A stretch of DNA of 64,000 bases from the NCBI GenBank assembly GCA_963722965.1, contig CAVROX010000007.1:1-64000 (forward strand), given 5' to 3'. The DNA comes from DATLSM01 sp963722965 (lineage in GTDB: Bacteria > Actinomycetota > Thermoleophilia > Solirubrobacterales > 70-9). Within the stretch, counting starts at the first letter, position 1; each line of letters opens with the position of its first letter. Both the position numbers and the translations under genes were made by a program. Positions 1-9,746 of the stretch are shown piece after piece. The notes under the pieces were generated by a model that worked only from the letters and a program-made list of their open reading frames with translations, was not told the DNA's origin and did not search any database.

Positions 1-872
1 CATCGCTCTGAGTACGAAGTCGAACCGACGACCTTCAATTACGTGAAGTCGACGATCGAACAGGACCAGCAGAAAAGCTCCGCCCAAAGTAAATCGGCGA
101 GCTCCACTGCCTGCCAGGAAGCGGTTGCCAATCTGAAGGTCGGCAGCTTCATGGACAACCTCAAGAACGAAGGCAGCGCCGAAGTTAGCGGCACGAGCAC
201 GACCCACGTCAGCGGCGACCTAAACGTCGCTGGGGCGATCGGAGCGCTGCTCAAGCTCAGCCAAAACCCCGCCTGCAGCTCCGTGGTCGGGGCCGCCGTG
301 CAGGTCCCTCCAACCGCTGAACTCGAAAAGGCCAAGAGCCAGGTCGAAAGCGCGGTGAAGAAGGCGCACGTCGATCTTTATGTCGGCAGCGACCACATCG
401 TCCGCAAGATCTCGGCGGAAGTGGAAATCGAACCGCCGAGGAGTTCCGCCAGCGGCCCCAGAAGGTCGAGCTCAACTTCGAACTCTCGCTCGGCGGCGTC
501 AACGAACCGCAGACGATCACCGCGCCCTCCGGCGCCAAGTCCCTCAACGAACTGTTCCAGAAGCTTGGCGTCAACCCGATCGAACTCCTCGGTGCAATCA
601 ACGGCCACGGTGGGTTGAGCGGACTGAGCAAGGGCCTGGGCAGCAGCTCCAGCGGTCTGGGCAGCATCTTGAATGGGCTGAGCGGCACGAGCGGTGGCTC
701 ATCGTCGGGCTCCGGGGGTGGCTCATCGTCGGGCTCCGGGGGTGGCTCATCGTCGGGCTCCGGGGGTGGCTCATCTGCTGCCGGCGGCAGCTCCCAGCAG
801 GCCTACCTGAAGTGCCTGCAGGGGGCGAGCACGTCGGCCGACATTCAGAAGTGCGCCGCGCTGCTGAAGTAG
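1..872 (+). CDS. LppX/LprAFG-like lipoprotein, 3' part, with one frameshift
   Basis: The 5' end lies outside the window; the frame is open from base 1. The visible part resembles the mycobacterial LppX/LprAFG type of periplasmic lipid-binding lipoproteins: a beta-rich stretch with alternating hydrophobics (for example DLYVGSDHIVRKISAEVEIE), then QKVELNFELSLGGVNEPQTI. The two halves are in different frames; the switch is near base 430-440, where a single missing C in the run after GAACCG would restore one protein. The C-terminus is a Gly/Ser linker made of a 24-bp tandem repeat, followed by a short tail with two Cys (KCLQ...QKCAALLK). Assignment to the family is by overall look only. The frameshift could be a sequencing error. 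Confidence 0.6.
693..774 (+). repeat. 24-bp tandem repeat coding for GGSSSGSG
   Basis: Three exact 24-bp copies (693-716, 717-740, 741-764) plus a 10-base partial copy. They encode a flexible Gly/Ser linker near the C-terminus of the lipoprotein. Exact DNA identity of the units, rather than only protein similarity, points to recent slippage or a copy-number-variable linker. Confidence 0.95.
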
Positions 873-891
873 CGCGGCGCGGCGGCATGCG

Positions 892-1893
892 TTGAGTGTC
901 CTGGCGCTGGCGCTGAGCTTCGCCGTCATCCTCGCCGGGGCGCTGCTTTTCACCAACGCGGTCGAGTGGATCGGACACGGGCTGAAGCTGGGCGAGGGAG
1001 CCGTCGGCAGCCTGCTGGCCGCAGTCGGCACGGCGATGCCCGAGACGCTGATCGCCATCGTCGCCCTGCTCGGCACCTCAAGCGGTTCCCATCAGGTGGC
1101 AATCGGGGCGATCGTCGGCGCACCGTTCTTGCTCGGGACCCTGGCGATGGGGCTGGTCGGGCTATTCGTCCACCTCTTCCGGGAGCGGCGCGCGCAGGGC
1201 CTAGAGCTGAGCGCCGACGGCCCGACCCTCGAGCATGACCTCCTCTTCTTCCTCACCTTCTTCGCCGCTGCCCTGGCGCTCTCCTGGGGCCCGCCGGCGG
1301 CGCTGAGAATCCCGGTTGGGATTGCCTTCCTGCTCTCCTATCCCCTCTACATCCGCCGCACTCTGCAGGGCGGCGGCGCTGTGCAGGCCGAAGAGACGCT
1401 CAACCCGCTGCTCTTTGAGCGGCGCGCAGCCCATCGCCGCGACCCCGCTTCAGGACTCTGCGTGGCACAGCTCGTGGTCGGTCTCGGTGCGATGGTGGGT
1501 GGCGCCCACCTCTTTGTCGCGGAGCTGCTCAAGATCGCCGGCGACCTCGGGGTCCAACCCGTAGTCCTCGCCCTGATCCTCGCCCCACTGGCGACCGAGC
1601 TTCCGGAGAAGGTCAACAGCTTTTTCTGGGTCCGCGAAGGCAAGGACTCCCTGGCGCTGGGCAACATCACCGGCGCGATGGTCTTCCAGTCGACGATCCC
1701 CGTCGGCATCGGCCTCATCTTCACCAGCTGGGCGCTGAGCGCGAGCGCCGCCCTCTCGGTTGCACTCGGTCTGGCAGGAGGGTTCCTCGCCTACCGGTGC
1801 CTTCACCGGCGGGGTCGGTTCAGGATCCCGGACGTATTCACCTGGTTTGCCCTCTACGCGACTTTCATCATCGTCGTCGTCCTCAGCGCCTGA
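892..1893 (+). CDS. Sodium/calcium exchanger (CaCA) family membrane protein
   Basis: A 333-residue, very hydrophobic protein with about ten membrane segments and the duplicated alpha-repeats of cation/Ca2+ exchangers. Alpha-1 is around residues 38-60 with the GTAMPE signature (46-51); alpha-2 is around 225-265 with LATELPEK followed by GNITGAMVFQST. These acidic and polar residues line the ion site in the family, so it probably exchanges Ca2+ (or another divalent cation) for Na+ or H+ across the cytoplasmic membrane. The start is a TTG at 892; an ATG just upstream at 886 meets a stop at once. It sits 19 bases after the lipoprotein stop and may be co-transcribed. The ion specificity cannot be read from sequence. 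Confidence 0.85.
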   Translation: MSVLALALSFAVILAGALLFTNAVEWIGHGLKLGEGAVGSLLAAVGTAMPETLIAIVALLGTSSGSHQVAIGAIVGAPFLLGTLAMGLVGLFVHLFRERRAQGLELSADGPTLEHDLLFFLTFFAAALALSWGPPAALRIPVGIAFLLSYPLYIRRTLQGGGAVQAEETLNPLLFERRAAHRRDPASGLCVAQLVVGLGAMVGGAHLFVAELLKIAGDLGVQPVVLALILAPLATELPEKVNSFFWVREGKDSLALGNITGAMVFQSTIPVGIGLIFTSWALSASAALSVALGLAGGFLAYRCLHRRGRFRIPDVFTWFALYATFIIVVVLSA

Positions 1894-1902
1894 GGCGCCC
1901 GG

Positions 1903-2379
1903 TCATGCTCGGGCGGACTTCAGTTCACCGAGGGCGGCGAGCACCACGTCGTCGTGCGTCTTCGGGGAGACGTTGGGGAAGAGCCTTGCGACGTTACCTT
2001 CGGGGTCGATGAGGAAGGTCGTCCGCTGCACGCCCATGTATGTCCGTCCGTACATCGACCGCTCGCCCCAGACGCCATATTTCTCGGCGACCGCGTGGTC
2101 GGCGTCGGCAAGCAGCGTGAAGTCAAGATCAAATTTGGTGGCGAACTTCTTGAGGTCCTTGACCGAGTCGGGGGAGACCCCCAGTACGCGCGCCCCGGCC
2201 TCCCGGTACTCGGCGCCTCGGTCGCGCACGCCACAGGCCTGGATCGTGCAGCCGGGGGTATCGGCACGGGGGTAGAAGTAGAGGACCACCGTTTCGCCAC
2301 GAAGGTCTGACAGCGTCACCTCGTTTCCGCCCTGGTCTGCAAGCGTGAAGTCCGGCGCCGCATCTCCCGCTGCGATCAT
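1903..2379 (-). CDS. bcp: Thioredoxin-dependent peroxiredoxin (Bcp/PrxQ)
   Basis: A 158-residue peroxiredoxin of the Bcp/PrxQ class, which reduces H2O2 and organic or fatty-acid hydroperoxides in the cytoplasm using thioredoxin. The active-site block YPRADTPGCTIQACGVRD places the peroxidatic Cys at 44 and a resolving Cys at 49, the five-residue spacing seen in E. coli Bcp. Length and the N-terminal APDFTL motif are standard. Its ATG overlaps the stop of the upstream gene in a TGATG arrangement (shared A at 2379), so translation is probably coupled. It converges on the exchanger gene with only 9 bases between them. Confidence 0.95.
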   Translation of the reverse strand: MIAAGDAAPDFTLADQGGNEVTLSDLRGETVVLYFYPRADTPGCTIQACGVRDRGAEYREAGARVLGVSPDSVKDLKKFATKFDLDFTLLADADHAVAEKYGVWGERSMYGRTYMGVQRTTFLIDPEGNVARLFPNVSPKTHDDVVLAALGELKSARA

Positions 2380-2717
2380 CAGTCGTCCCTGCCCGGGTTC
2401 TGACCGTTCTCGTCCTCGTCGAGCTCAGCGTCGCCCTGCTCGAGGGCGGTTTCGGAGACCGAGCCGGCCGAGCCCGGATGGTAGTGCGTCTGGAAGGCCT
2501 CCATCAGGCGGTCACGGCGGTCTTCGTCGACCGGAACCTCGTCTGAGATCCGCACCCACTCGGCTCCCTCGTAGGCCTCCATGTTGAAGACCTCCTGGTC
2601 GAGGGAGGTCGAGTCATCGACGATGACCAGGACCTCGGTCTGGGGGTTGAAATAGGTGCCGGGCTGCAGCAGCAGCTCCTCGACCTCAAAGAGGGTCTCT
2701 TTCGCCGGCTCGGCCAT
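2379..2717 (-). CDS. Conserved acidic hypothetical protein
   Basis: A 112-residue acidic protein without signal peptide or membrane segment. The start is taken at 2717 (MAEPAKETLFEVEELL); an upstream ATG at 2768 would add an unconvincing 17-residue Gly/Arg-rich extension. The core (residues 8-75) looks globular, with strand-like TEVLVIVDDS, while the last 30 residues are Asp/Glu/Gln-rich and likely disordered. No family is recognised. Its stop overlaps the bcp start by one base, so it is very likely co-translated with the peroxiredoxin and may serve in the same stress response; that link rests on position only. Confidence 0.7.
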   Translation of the reverse strand: MAEPAKETLFEVEELLLQPGTYFNPQTEVLVIVDDSTSLDQEVFNMEAYEGAEWVRISDEVPVDEDRRDRLMEAFQTHYHPGSAGSVSETALEQGDAELDEDENGQNPGRDD

Positions 2718-2796
2718 CGACCTCGATCCTATCCATCCGCCGCTGCCTGCGGAAAGACGCGCCCGCAATGGCCCTATCCGCTAGTCTTGGAGCTGG

Positions 2797-2812
2797 TTGA
2801 CTGACCAGTCAA
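2797..2812. promoter_or_regulatory. Palindromic operator, TetR-type, upstream of acyl-CoA dehydrogenase
   Basis: A 16-bp inverted repeat TTGACTGACCAGTCAA: two perfect 7-bp arms (TTGACTG / CAGTCAA) around a 2-bp centre. It lies 37 bases before the acyl-CoA dehydrogenase start and 80 bases before the divergent acidic-protein gene. Palindromes of this size and sequence style are typical sites of TetR-family repressors that control fatty-acid metabolism in actinobacteria. No TetR gene is in the window, so the regulator would act in trans. Confidence 0.75.
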
Positions 2813-2849
2813 TCGGCATCTTCCGCCCCGAGAAAAGGAGCCTCGAGCA

Positions 2850-4088
<1,239 letters not shown>

Positions 4089-4091
4089 CCG

Positions 4092-5483
4092 ATGAACCTC
4101 TCCGAGCGCGCGGCCGCCGGAAAGGCGGCGCGCGCGCAGGCCCCCCGCTCCGCCCACGCAGTCTGGGAGCCGCCAGCCGACCGGTCTGACCCGATCGAGA
4201 TCCTCGAAGCCCAAGCCCGCTCGCGCGTCCCCGAGCTGGTTCCGATCCGCTACGGGAGGATGGCCGCCTCCCCCTTTACCTTCTTTCGCGGCGCTGCCGC
4301 GGTGATGGCTGCGGATCTCGCCGCGACGCCGGCATCGGGCCTGCGGGTGCAGGCCTGTGGTGACGCCCACCTCACCAACTTCGGCATATTCGGTGCGCCC
4401 GACCGCCGGCTCGTCTTCGATCTCAACGACTTCGACGAGAGCCTCCCCGGCCCGTGGGAGTGGGACGTCAAGCGACTTGCCGCCAGCTTCGCCATAGCCG
4501 CGCGCGAAAACGGCTTCAAGTCCAAACAGCGGCGCGAAGTGGTGCAGACCGCGGTCGCCAATTACCGCGAGGCGATCCGCGGCTTCGCTTCCCTCAACGA
4601 CCTCGAAGTCTGGTACGCCCGCCTGGACGTCGAGGCGCTGCTGGGGAACCTGACGGCTGAGTCCAAACAGGCCGCCGGGCGCAAGGCGGCCAAGCGGGCT
4701 GAGCGCAACCTAGCGAAGGCGCGGTCAAAGGACAACATGAGGGCCTTCGACAAGCTCACGCACACCGTCGACGGGGAACTGCGGATCGTCAGCGACCCGC
4801 CGTTGATCGTTCCGGTCGAGGAGCTGCTCTCCGCCGAGGAGAGTCGCGACTTTCAGAAGATGATGACCCACCTGCTCGCCTCCTATCGATCCACGCTGCA
4901 GGGAGACCGCCAGAAGCTGCTCGACGGCTACCGATTTCGCCACATGGCACGCAAGGTTGTCGGGGTTGGCAGCGTTGGGACGCGCGCCTGGGTGATCCTC
5001 CTAACCGGGGCAGACGACAGCGATCCCCTCTTCCTGCAGGCAAAGGAGGCGGAGGCGTCGGTACTGGAGCCATACGTCGGGAAATGCCGCTTCAAAAACC
5101 ATGGACGGCGGGTGGTCGAAGGCCAGAGGCTGATGCAGGCAGCCAGTGACATCTTCCTCGGCTGGTGTCCGGCGGTGGGGATCGACGGACGCGACCGGGA
5201 CTTCTACCTGCGCCAGCTCTGGGATTGGAAGGGGTCGGCCGAAGTCGAAGCGATGAACCCGGCGGCGATGGGGATCTACGCGCAGATGTGCGGCTGGACG
5301 TTGGCCCGCGCCCACGCCCGTTCCGGCGACAGAATCGCGCTCGCCGGCTATCTCGGCGCCAGTGGTGTTTTCGATGAGGCGATCGTCGAGTTCTCCGAGC
5401 TCTACGCCGAGCAGAGTGAGAGCGACCACGCCGCGCTCGTGGCCGCGATCGATTCCGGCCGCCTCCTCGCAGAGAGCGCCTGA
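4092..5483 (+). CDS. DUF2252 family protein
   Basis: A 463-residue cytosolic protein of the DUF2252 family, common in actinobacteria. The diagnostic motifs are CGDAHLTNFG (89-98) and FDLNDFDE (109-116), followed by PWEWDVKRLAAS (121-132). The H-x-x-N and D-x-D pattern recalls the catalytic and metal loops of aminoglycoside-phosphotransferase-like kinases, so a phosphotransfer role is possible but unproven. Length is normal for the family. It sits 3 bases after the acyl-CoA dehydrogenase and 2 bases before the MFS gene, so it is surely in one transcript with them. The biochemical function is not known. Confidence 0.9.
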   Translation: MNLSERAAAGKAARAQAPRSAHAVWEPPADRSDPIEILEAQARSRVPELVPIRYGRMAASPFTFFRGAAAVMAADLAATPASGLRVQACGDAHLTNFGIFGAPDRRLVFDLNDFDESLPGPWEWDVKRLAASFAIAARENGFKSKQRREVVQTAVANYREAIRGFASLNDLEVWYARLDVEALLGNLTAESKQAAGRKAAKRAERNLAKARSKDNMRAFDKLTHTVDGELRIVSDPPLIVPVEELLSAEESRDFQKMMTHLLASYRSTLQGDRQKLLDGYRFRHMARKVVGVGSVGTRAWVILLTGADDSDPLFLQAKEAEASVLEPYVGKCRFKNHGRRVVEGQRLMQAASDIFLGWCPAVGIDGRDRDFYLRQLWDWKGSAEVEAMNPAAMGIYAQMCGWTLARAHARSGDRIALAGYLGASGVFDEAIVEFSELYAEQSESDHAALVAAIDSGRLLAESA

Positions 5484-5485
5484 GA

Positions 5486-7114
5486 ATGGGAAGCAGAGCG
5501 GGCGCCGGTGCGGCCGGTTTGATCCTGGCGACGCTGTGTGCAGGTCAGTTCCTGATGATGCTCGACAGCTCGGTGATGAACGTTTCGATCGCGACCGTTG
5601 CCAGCGATGTCGGCACGACCATCACTGGGATTCAGACCGCGATCACCCTCTACACGCTGGTGATGGCCTCGTTCATGATCACCGGTGGCAAGATCGGCCA
5701 GATCATCGGTCGCAAGCGTGCGTTCATGATCGGCTGCGTGATCTATGGGTGCGGCTCGCTGACTACCGCCCTGGCACCGAACCTGCCCGTCCTGTTGATC
5801 GGCTGGTCGGGGCTTGAGGGCCTTGGGGCGGCGCTGATCCTGCCCGCGATCGTCGCCCTCGTTGCCTCCAACTTCAACCGCGGGGAACGGCCGCGCGCCT
5901 ACGGGCTGGTTGCCGCGGCGGCGGCGATCGCGGTTGCCGTCGGCCCGATCGTCGGCGGTCTCTTCACCACCTACCTCTCCTGGCGCTACGTCTTTGCCGG
6001 CGAGGTTCTGATCGTGCTCGCGATTCTGGCGCTGGCTCGCCGGATCGAGGTTGGGGCGGCCGAGCGCAAGGTGGCGCTGGACCTGGTCGGGACTGCGCTT
6101 TCGGCCCTCGGCCTGGGGCTGGTCGTCTTCGGCATCCTCCGCTCCGGCACCTGGGGGCTGGTCAGGGCCAGGCCGCAGGCGCCTGAATGGATCGGGCTCT
6201 CGCCGGTGGTCTGGTTGATCCTTGGCGGTGCGGCCGTTCTCTGGTTGTTCGTGGCCTGGGAGGGCCGCGTGGTCAGCCGCGGCGGCGAGCCCCTGGTTGA
6301 TCCGAAGATCATGCGGATTCCGGTCTTGCGCGGCGGGCTCACCTCGTTCTTTTTCCAGTACTTCCTTCAAGGGGGGATGTTCTTTGCGGTGCCGCTCTTC
6401 CTCTCGGTCGCGCTTGGGCTCTCGGCGATCGAAACCGGGGTTCGGCTCCTGCCGCTTTCCTTCACCCTGATTCTGGCCGCGGCCGGGATCCCAAAACTCT
6501 TCCCGGACGTCTCGCCCCGGCGGGTGGTGCGGCTCGGTTTCCTGGCGATGTTCGCTGGGTTGGCGGTGATGGTCGGCGCGCTCGATGCGGGCGCCGGGCC
6601 CGAGATCGTCACCTGGCCGATGCTGCTCGCCGGTCTCGGGATCGGCTCGCTGGCCTCCCAGCTCGGCAGCATCACCGTCTCCTCGGTCCCCGATGAGCAA
6701 AGCGGCGAGGTCGGGGGCCTGCAGAACACGATCACGAACCTTGGCATCTCGGTCGGCACGGCGCTCACCGGCGCGATCGTCATCGCCGCCCTCAGCTCCT
6801 CCTTCCTCACCGGAGTGCAAGAGAATTCCGCAGTGCCCGGATCGGTCAAGGCGCAGGTTTCGACCGAGCTTTCCGGTGGAGTTCCCTTCCTCTCCGACAA
6901 GGAACTCGAATCCGCCCTCGAACGGGCGAAGGTGCCCCCGCGAGCCGGGGACGCAATCGTCGAAGAGAACGAAACCGCGCGGCTTGATGGCCTGCGTGCC
7001 GCCCTCTCGGTCCTTGCCCTCCTCGCCCTGGTCGGTCTCTCTCTCACCGGCCGGATCCCTACCGCCCAGCCGGCGGCGGCTCCAGAGGCAGGCCCAGCTC
7101 CCGCGCCCGGCTGA
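5486..7114 (+). CDS. MFS drug-efflux transporter, DHA2 (14-TM) family
   Basis: A 542-residue major facilitator with about 14 membrane segments, as in the EmrB/QacA group that exports drugs, dyes or lipids by proton antiport. Motif D1-like LDSSVMNVSIA is at 26-36 and motif A GGKIGQIIGRKR at 67-78. A soluble loop of some 60 residues (about 450-510) lies before the last helix, which is usual in this group, and the C-terminus is a Pro/Ala-rich tail. It is third in the acyl-CoA dehydrogenase operon, so its substrate might be a fatty acid or lipid; that is inference. It converges on typA with 17 bases between stops. Confidence 0.9.
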   Translation: MGSRAGAGAAGLILATLCAGQFLMMLDSSVMNVSIATVASDVGTTITGIQTAITLYTLVMASFMITGGKIGQIIGRKRAFMIGCVIYGCGSLTTALAPNLPVLLIGWSGLEGLGAALILPAIVALVASNFNRGERPRAYGLVAAAAAIAVAVGPIVGGLFTTYLSWRYVFAGEVLIVLAILALARRIEVGAAERKVALDLVGTALSALGLGLVVFGILRSGTWGLVRARPQAPEWIGLSPVVWLILGGAAVLWLFVAWEGRVVSRGGEPLVDPKIMRIPVLRGGLTSFFFQYFLQGGMFFAVPLFLSVALGLSAIETGVRLLPLSFTLILAAAGIPKLFPDVSPRRVVRLGFLAMFAGLAVMVGALDAGAGPEIVTWPMLLAGLGIGSLASQLGSITVSSVPDEQSGEVGGLQNTITNLGISVGTALTGAIVIAALSSSFLTGVQENSAVPGSVKAQVSTELSGGVPFLSDKELESALERAKVPPRAGDAIVEENETARLDGLRAALSVLALLALVGLSLTGRIPTAQPAAAPEAGPAPAPG

Positions 7115-7131
7115 GCGCCCCCCGCGGGCCC

Positions 7132-8976
7132 TCAGCGGGTGACCGCGCGGGGTCGAGAGGGATTCTGGCGGGCGGCCTTCTGGCGCTTTATCTTGCCGAG
7201 CACGACCTTGCGCAGGCGGACCGATTCGGGGGTGATTTCGACGCACTCGTCCTCGCGTAGGAACTCCAGCGCCGCTTCCAGCGAGAGACGGGTGGGGGGC
7301 TCAAGGCGCTCCAAGACATCCGCGCTTGCAGCCCTGATGTTCGTCTGGTGCTTCTCCTTGACCGCGTTGACGTCGAGGTCGTCTGCCCGAGAGTTCTCGC
7401 CGACGATCATCCCCTCATATACCTCCTCACCCGGGCCGACGAAGAGGGTGCCGCGCTCTTGCAGGTTGGCAAGCGAGTAGGAGGCGGTCCTGCCGCGGCG
7501 ATCAGCGACGATCGAGCCGCTGGGCCGGGTGCGCAGCTCCCCCGCCCAGCGCTCCCAGCGGTCAAACACGTGGTGCAGGACGCCCGTGCCGCGGGTCTCG
7601 GTGAGGAACTCCGTGCGGAAGCCGATCAGGCCGCGGGCGGGTACCAGGTATTCCATTCGCACCCACCCGGTCGAGTGGTTGACAATCTGCTCGAGCCGGC
7701 CCTTGCGCCCCGCGAGGAGCTGAGTGACGGCGCCGACGTGCTCCTCTGGGACGTCGATCGAGAGCCGCTCGACCGGCTCGTGGACCTTGCCGTCGATCTC
7801 ACGGGTGAGCACGCGCGGCTGTCCAGCGGTCAACTCATATCCCTCGCGGCGCATCAACTCCAAAAGGACGACGAGCTGCAGCTCGCCGCGTCCTTGGACC
7901 TCCCAGGCGTCGGGACGGTCGGTCTCCCGAACCCGAATCGAGACGTTGCCGACCAGCTCGGCGTCGAGCCGGTCGCGGAGCTGACGGGCGGTCAGCTTGC
8001 TCCCCTCCTGGCCGGCGAGCGGTGAGGTGTTGATCCCGACGACAATCGAGAGGGAGGGCTCATCGACCGTGATCACCGGCAACGGGCGGGGGTCATCAGG
8101 ATCGGCAAGGGTCTCGCCGATCGTCACCTCGGCAAGGCCGGCAACGGCGATGATTTCGCCGGGGCCGGCTTCCTCGACCGCGACTCGCTCCAACGCCTCG
8201 GTCACGTAGAGCTCAGAGACCGCGGCCCGTTGGACCGAGCCATCGGCCCGACACCAGGCGATCTGCTGTCCGGAGCGGATCGTGCCGTTGCGGACCCGGC
8301 AGAGGGCCAGGCGGCCGACGTAGGGTGAGGCGTCGAGGTTTGTGACGTGTGCCTGCAGGGGCGTCTCGGGGTCATACTCGGGTGCAGGAATCTTCTCCAG
8401 CATCAGGCCAAGCAGTGGGGATAGGTCGGTCCCCACGATGCCCTCCTCCAGCGAGGCCCAGCCCGCTTTGGCGTTGGTGTAGACGATCGGGAAGTCGATC
8501 TGCTCGGAATTGGCGTCGAGGTCGATGAACAGCTGGTAGACCTCGTCGATGACCTCGGCGATGCGGGCGTCGGGTCGGTCCACCTTGTTGACGACGAGAA
8601 TTACGGGCAGCTTCGCCTCCAGCGCCTTACGCAGCACAAAGCGGGTCTGGGGCAGGGGGCCCTCGGAAGCGTCCACCAGCAGCAGCACCCCATCGACCAT
8701 GGTCAGGCCGCGCTCGACCTCGCCGCCGAAGTCCGCGTGACCGGGGGTATCGACGATGTTTAGCTTGACGCCCCCGTAGTGCACGGCAGTGTTCTTGGCG
8801 AGGATCGTGATTCCCTTCTCTCGCTCCAGGTCCATCGAGTCCATCACTCGCTCGGCCACGTCCTGGCCCTTGCGGAAAGCGCCGGACTGCCACAGCATCG
8901 CGTCGACCAGGGTCGTCTTGCCGTGGTCGACGTGGGCGACGATCGCGACGTTTCTGAGATCGGCTCGGATCGCCAT
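7132..8976 (-). CDS. typA: Translational GTPase TypA/BipA
   Basis: A 614-residue ribosome-associated GTPase of the EF-G superfamily, needed for ribosome assembly and growth in cold or stress. G1 is AHVDHGKTT (14-22), G2 EREKGITIL (51-59), G3 DTPGHADFGGEV (76-87) and G4 NKVD (130-133). The C-terminal BipA-specific domains follow, with the MEYLVPARGLIGFR signature. The length is full. It is transcribed leftward after the cold-shock gene, with a strong hairpin between them, which suits separate transcripts although both relate to cold adaptation. Confidence 0.97.
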   Translation of the reverse strand: MAIRADLRNVAIVAHVDHGKTTLVDAMLWQSGAFRKGQDVAERVMDSMDLEREKGITILAKNTAVHYGGVKLNIVDTPGHADFGGEVERGLTMVDGVLLLVDASEGPLPQTRFVLRKALEAKLPVILVVNKVDRPDARIAEVIDEVYQLFIDLDANSEQIDFPIVYTNAKAGWASLEEGIVGTDLSPLLGLMLEKIPAPEYDPETPLQAHVTNLDASPYVGRLALCRVRNGTIRSGQQIAWCRADGSVQRAAVSELYVTEALERVAVEEAGPGEIIAVAGLAEVTIGETLADPDDPRPLPVITVDEPSLSIVVGINTSPLAGQEGSKLTARQLRDRLDAELVGNVSIRVRETDRPDAWEVQGRGELQLVVLLELMRREGYELTAGQPRVLTREIDGKVHEPVERLSIDVPEEHVGAVTQLLAGRKGRLEQIVNHSTGWVRMEYLVPARGLIGFRTEFLTETRGTGVLHHVFDRWERWAGELRTRPSGSIVADRRGRTASYSLANLQERGTLFVGPGEEVYEGMIVGENSRADDLDVNAVKEKHQTNIRAASADVLERLEPPTRLSLEAALEFLREDECVEITPESVRLRKVVLGKIKRQKAARQNPSRPRAVTR

Positions 8977-9016
8977 CGGACGGGGAGCTTAGGGAACAGG
9001 CCTGGGCGGCCCGAAC

Positions 9017-9046
9017 GAGGAAGCCCGCCTTGCGGCGGGCTTCCTC
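9017..9046 (-). terminator. Hairpin terminator downstream of the cold-shock gene
   Basis: A perfect 13-bp inverted repeat (GAGGAAGCCCGCC at 9017-9029, its complement at 9034-9046) with a 4-base loop. It sits 21 bases after the csp stop and 40 bases before typA, both leftward. There is no clear U-run, so it may be a weak or L-shaped terminator, or an mRNA-stabilising hairpin. Confidence 0.75.
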
Positions 9047-9067
9047 ACAGCTAAACGCGGTAGGCGA

Positions 9068-9274
9068 CTACGAGGTCTGCTGGACGCTCGCCGCGGCCGG
9101 TCCCTTGGGCCCTTCCTCGGACTCATAGGTCACCTTCGCGCCCTCAGCAAGGGACTTGAAGCCCTCGCCGATGATCGCGCTGTGGTGGACGAAAACGTCC
9201 TTTGAGCCGTCGTCGGGTGTAATGAACCCGTAGCCCTTGTCGTCGCTAAACCACTTGACAGTTCCAGTGGGCAT
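9068..9274 (-). CDS. Cold-shock protein (CspA family)
   Basis: A 68-residue single-domain nucleic-acid-binding protein that melts RNA secondary structure. RNP1 is KGYGFI (13-18) and RNP2 is VFVHHSAI (27-34); MPTGTVKWFSDDKGYGFI is the standard N-terminus. A GGAGG site lies 6 bases before the ATG. The mRNA leader may be long, since no gene is found in the next 470 bases upstream, as is common for cold-shock genes whose leaders act in temperature control. Confidence 0.97.
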   Translation of the reverse strand: MPTGTVKWFSDDKGYGFITPDDGSKDVFVHHSAIIGEGFKSLAEGAKVTYESEEGPKGPAAASVQQTS

Positions 9275-9746
9275 GCATTGCCTCCATTGATGTGCTGCGA
9301 ACGCGGAGGATGCGGGAAAGCAACGACGCGAGCGCTAGACACGACTTTGCCGGACTGAAAGATCCGACCGAACGCCGGGACCGTAGCAGGCCGGGGGCGT
9401 CCGAGCGTGCTTGAGGGAAGACGATAATGCTTGACAACTAACGAGTACTTTGAAAAATCCAAGCAACTGGGAGAAGCTCGGCGACGAGTTCTCCCGCGAG
9501 GCGATGGGGGCCGGCTCGGAGTCGCTCGCATCGCAGGGCGCCTTCCTCGCCGACCCTTGCGACGCGTGCCCCCCGGTGGTCTGCATCGCCCGATCTACCG
9601 GCCGAACCTCCTCGCATTTGGGCTCAGCGCTTCGATCGTCGCAGCGCCCGTCGGCTTCTGGTGCCCCGATAACATCTGCGGCGGTGAGTCGCTCGTAACC
9701 GCTTCCAAGCGTGTTGTTGTGGTTTAAGGATCGGCCGATAGCTTGG
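9275..9746. other. Intergenic region between divergent csp and protease genes
   Basis: About 470 bases with no reading frame that looks like a protein. It must hold the csp promoter and leader (leftward) and the promoter of the secreted protease (rightward). A TTGACA hexamer on the plus strand at 9430-9435 has no good partner at the right distance. Short frames on both strands here lack normal codon usage. Confidence 0.6.

Noticed and set aside
693..774. CRISPR or mobile-element repeat
   Set aside because: In-frame coding repeat without spacers.
5402..7246. 614-codon minus-strand frame opposite the MFS gene
   Set aside because: Arg/Asp/Gly/Pro repeats typical of the antisense of a GC-rich gene; the plus strand has a complete transporter.
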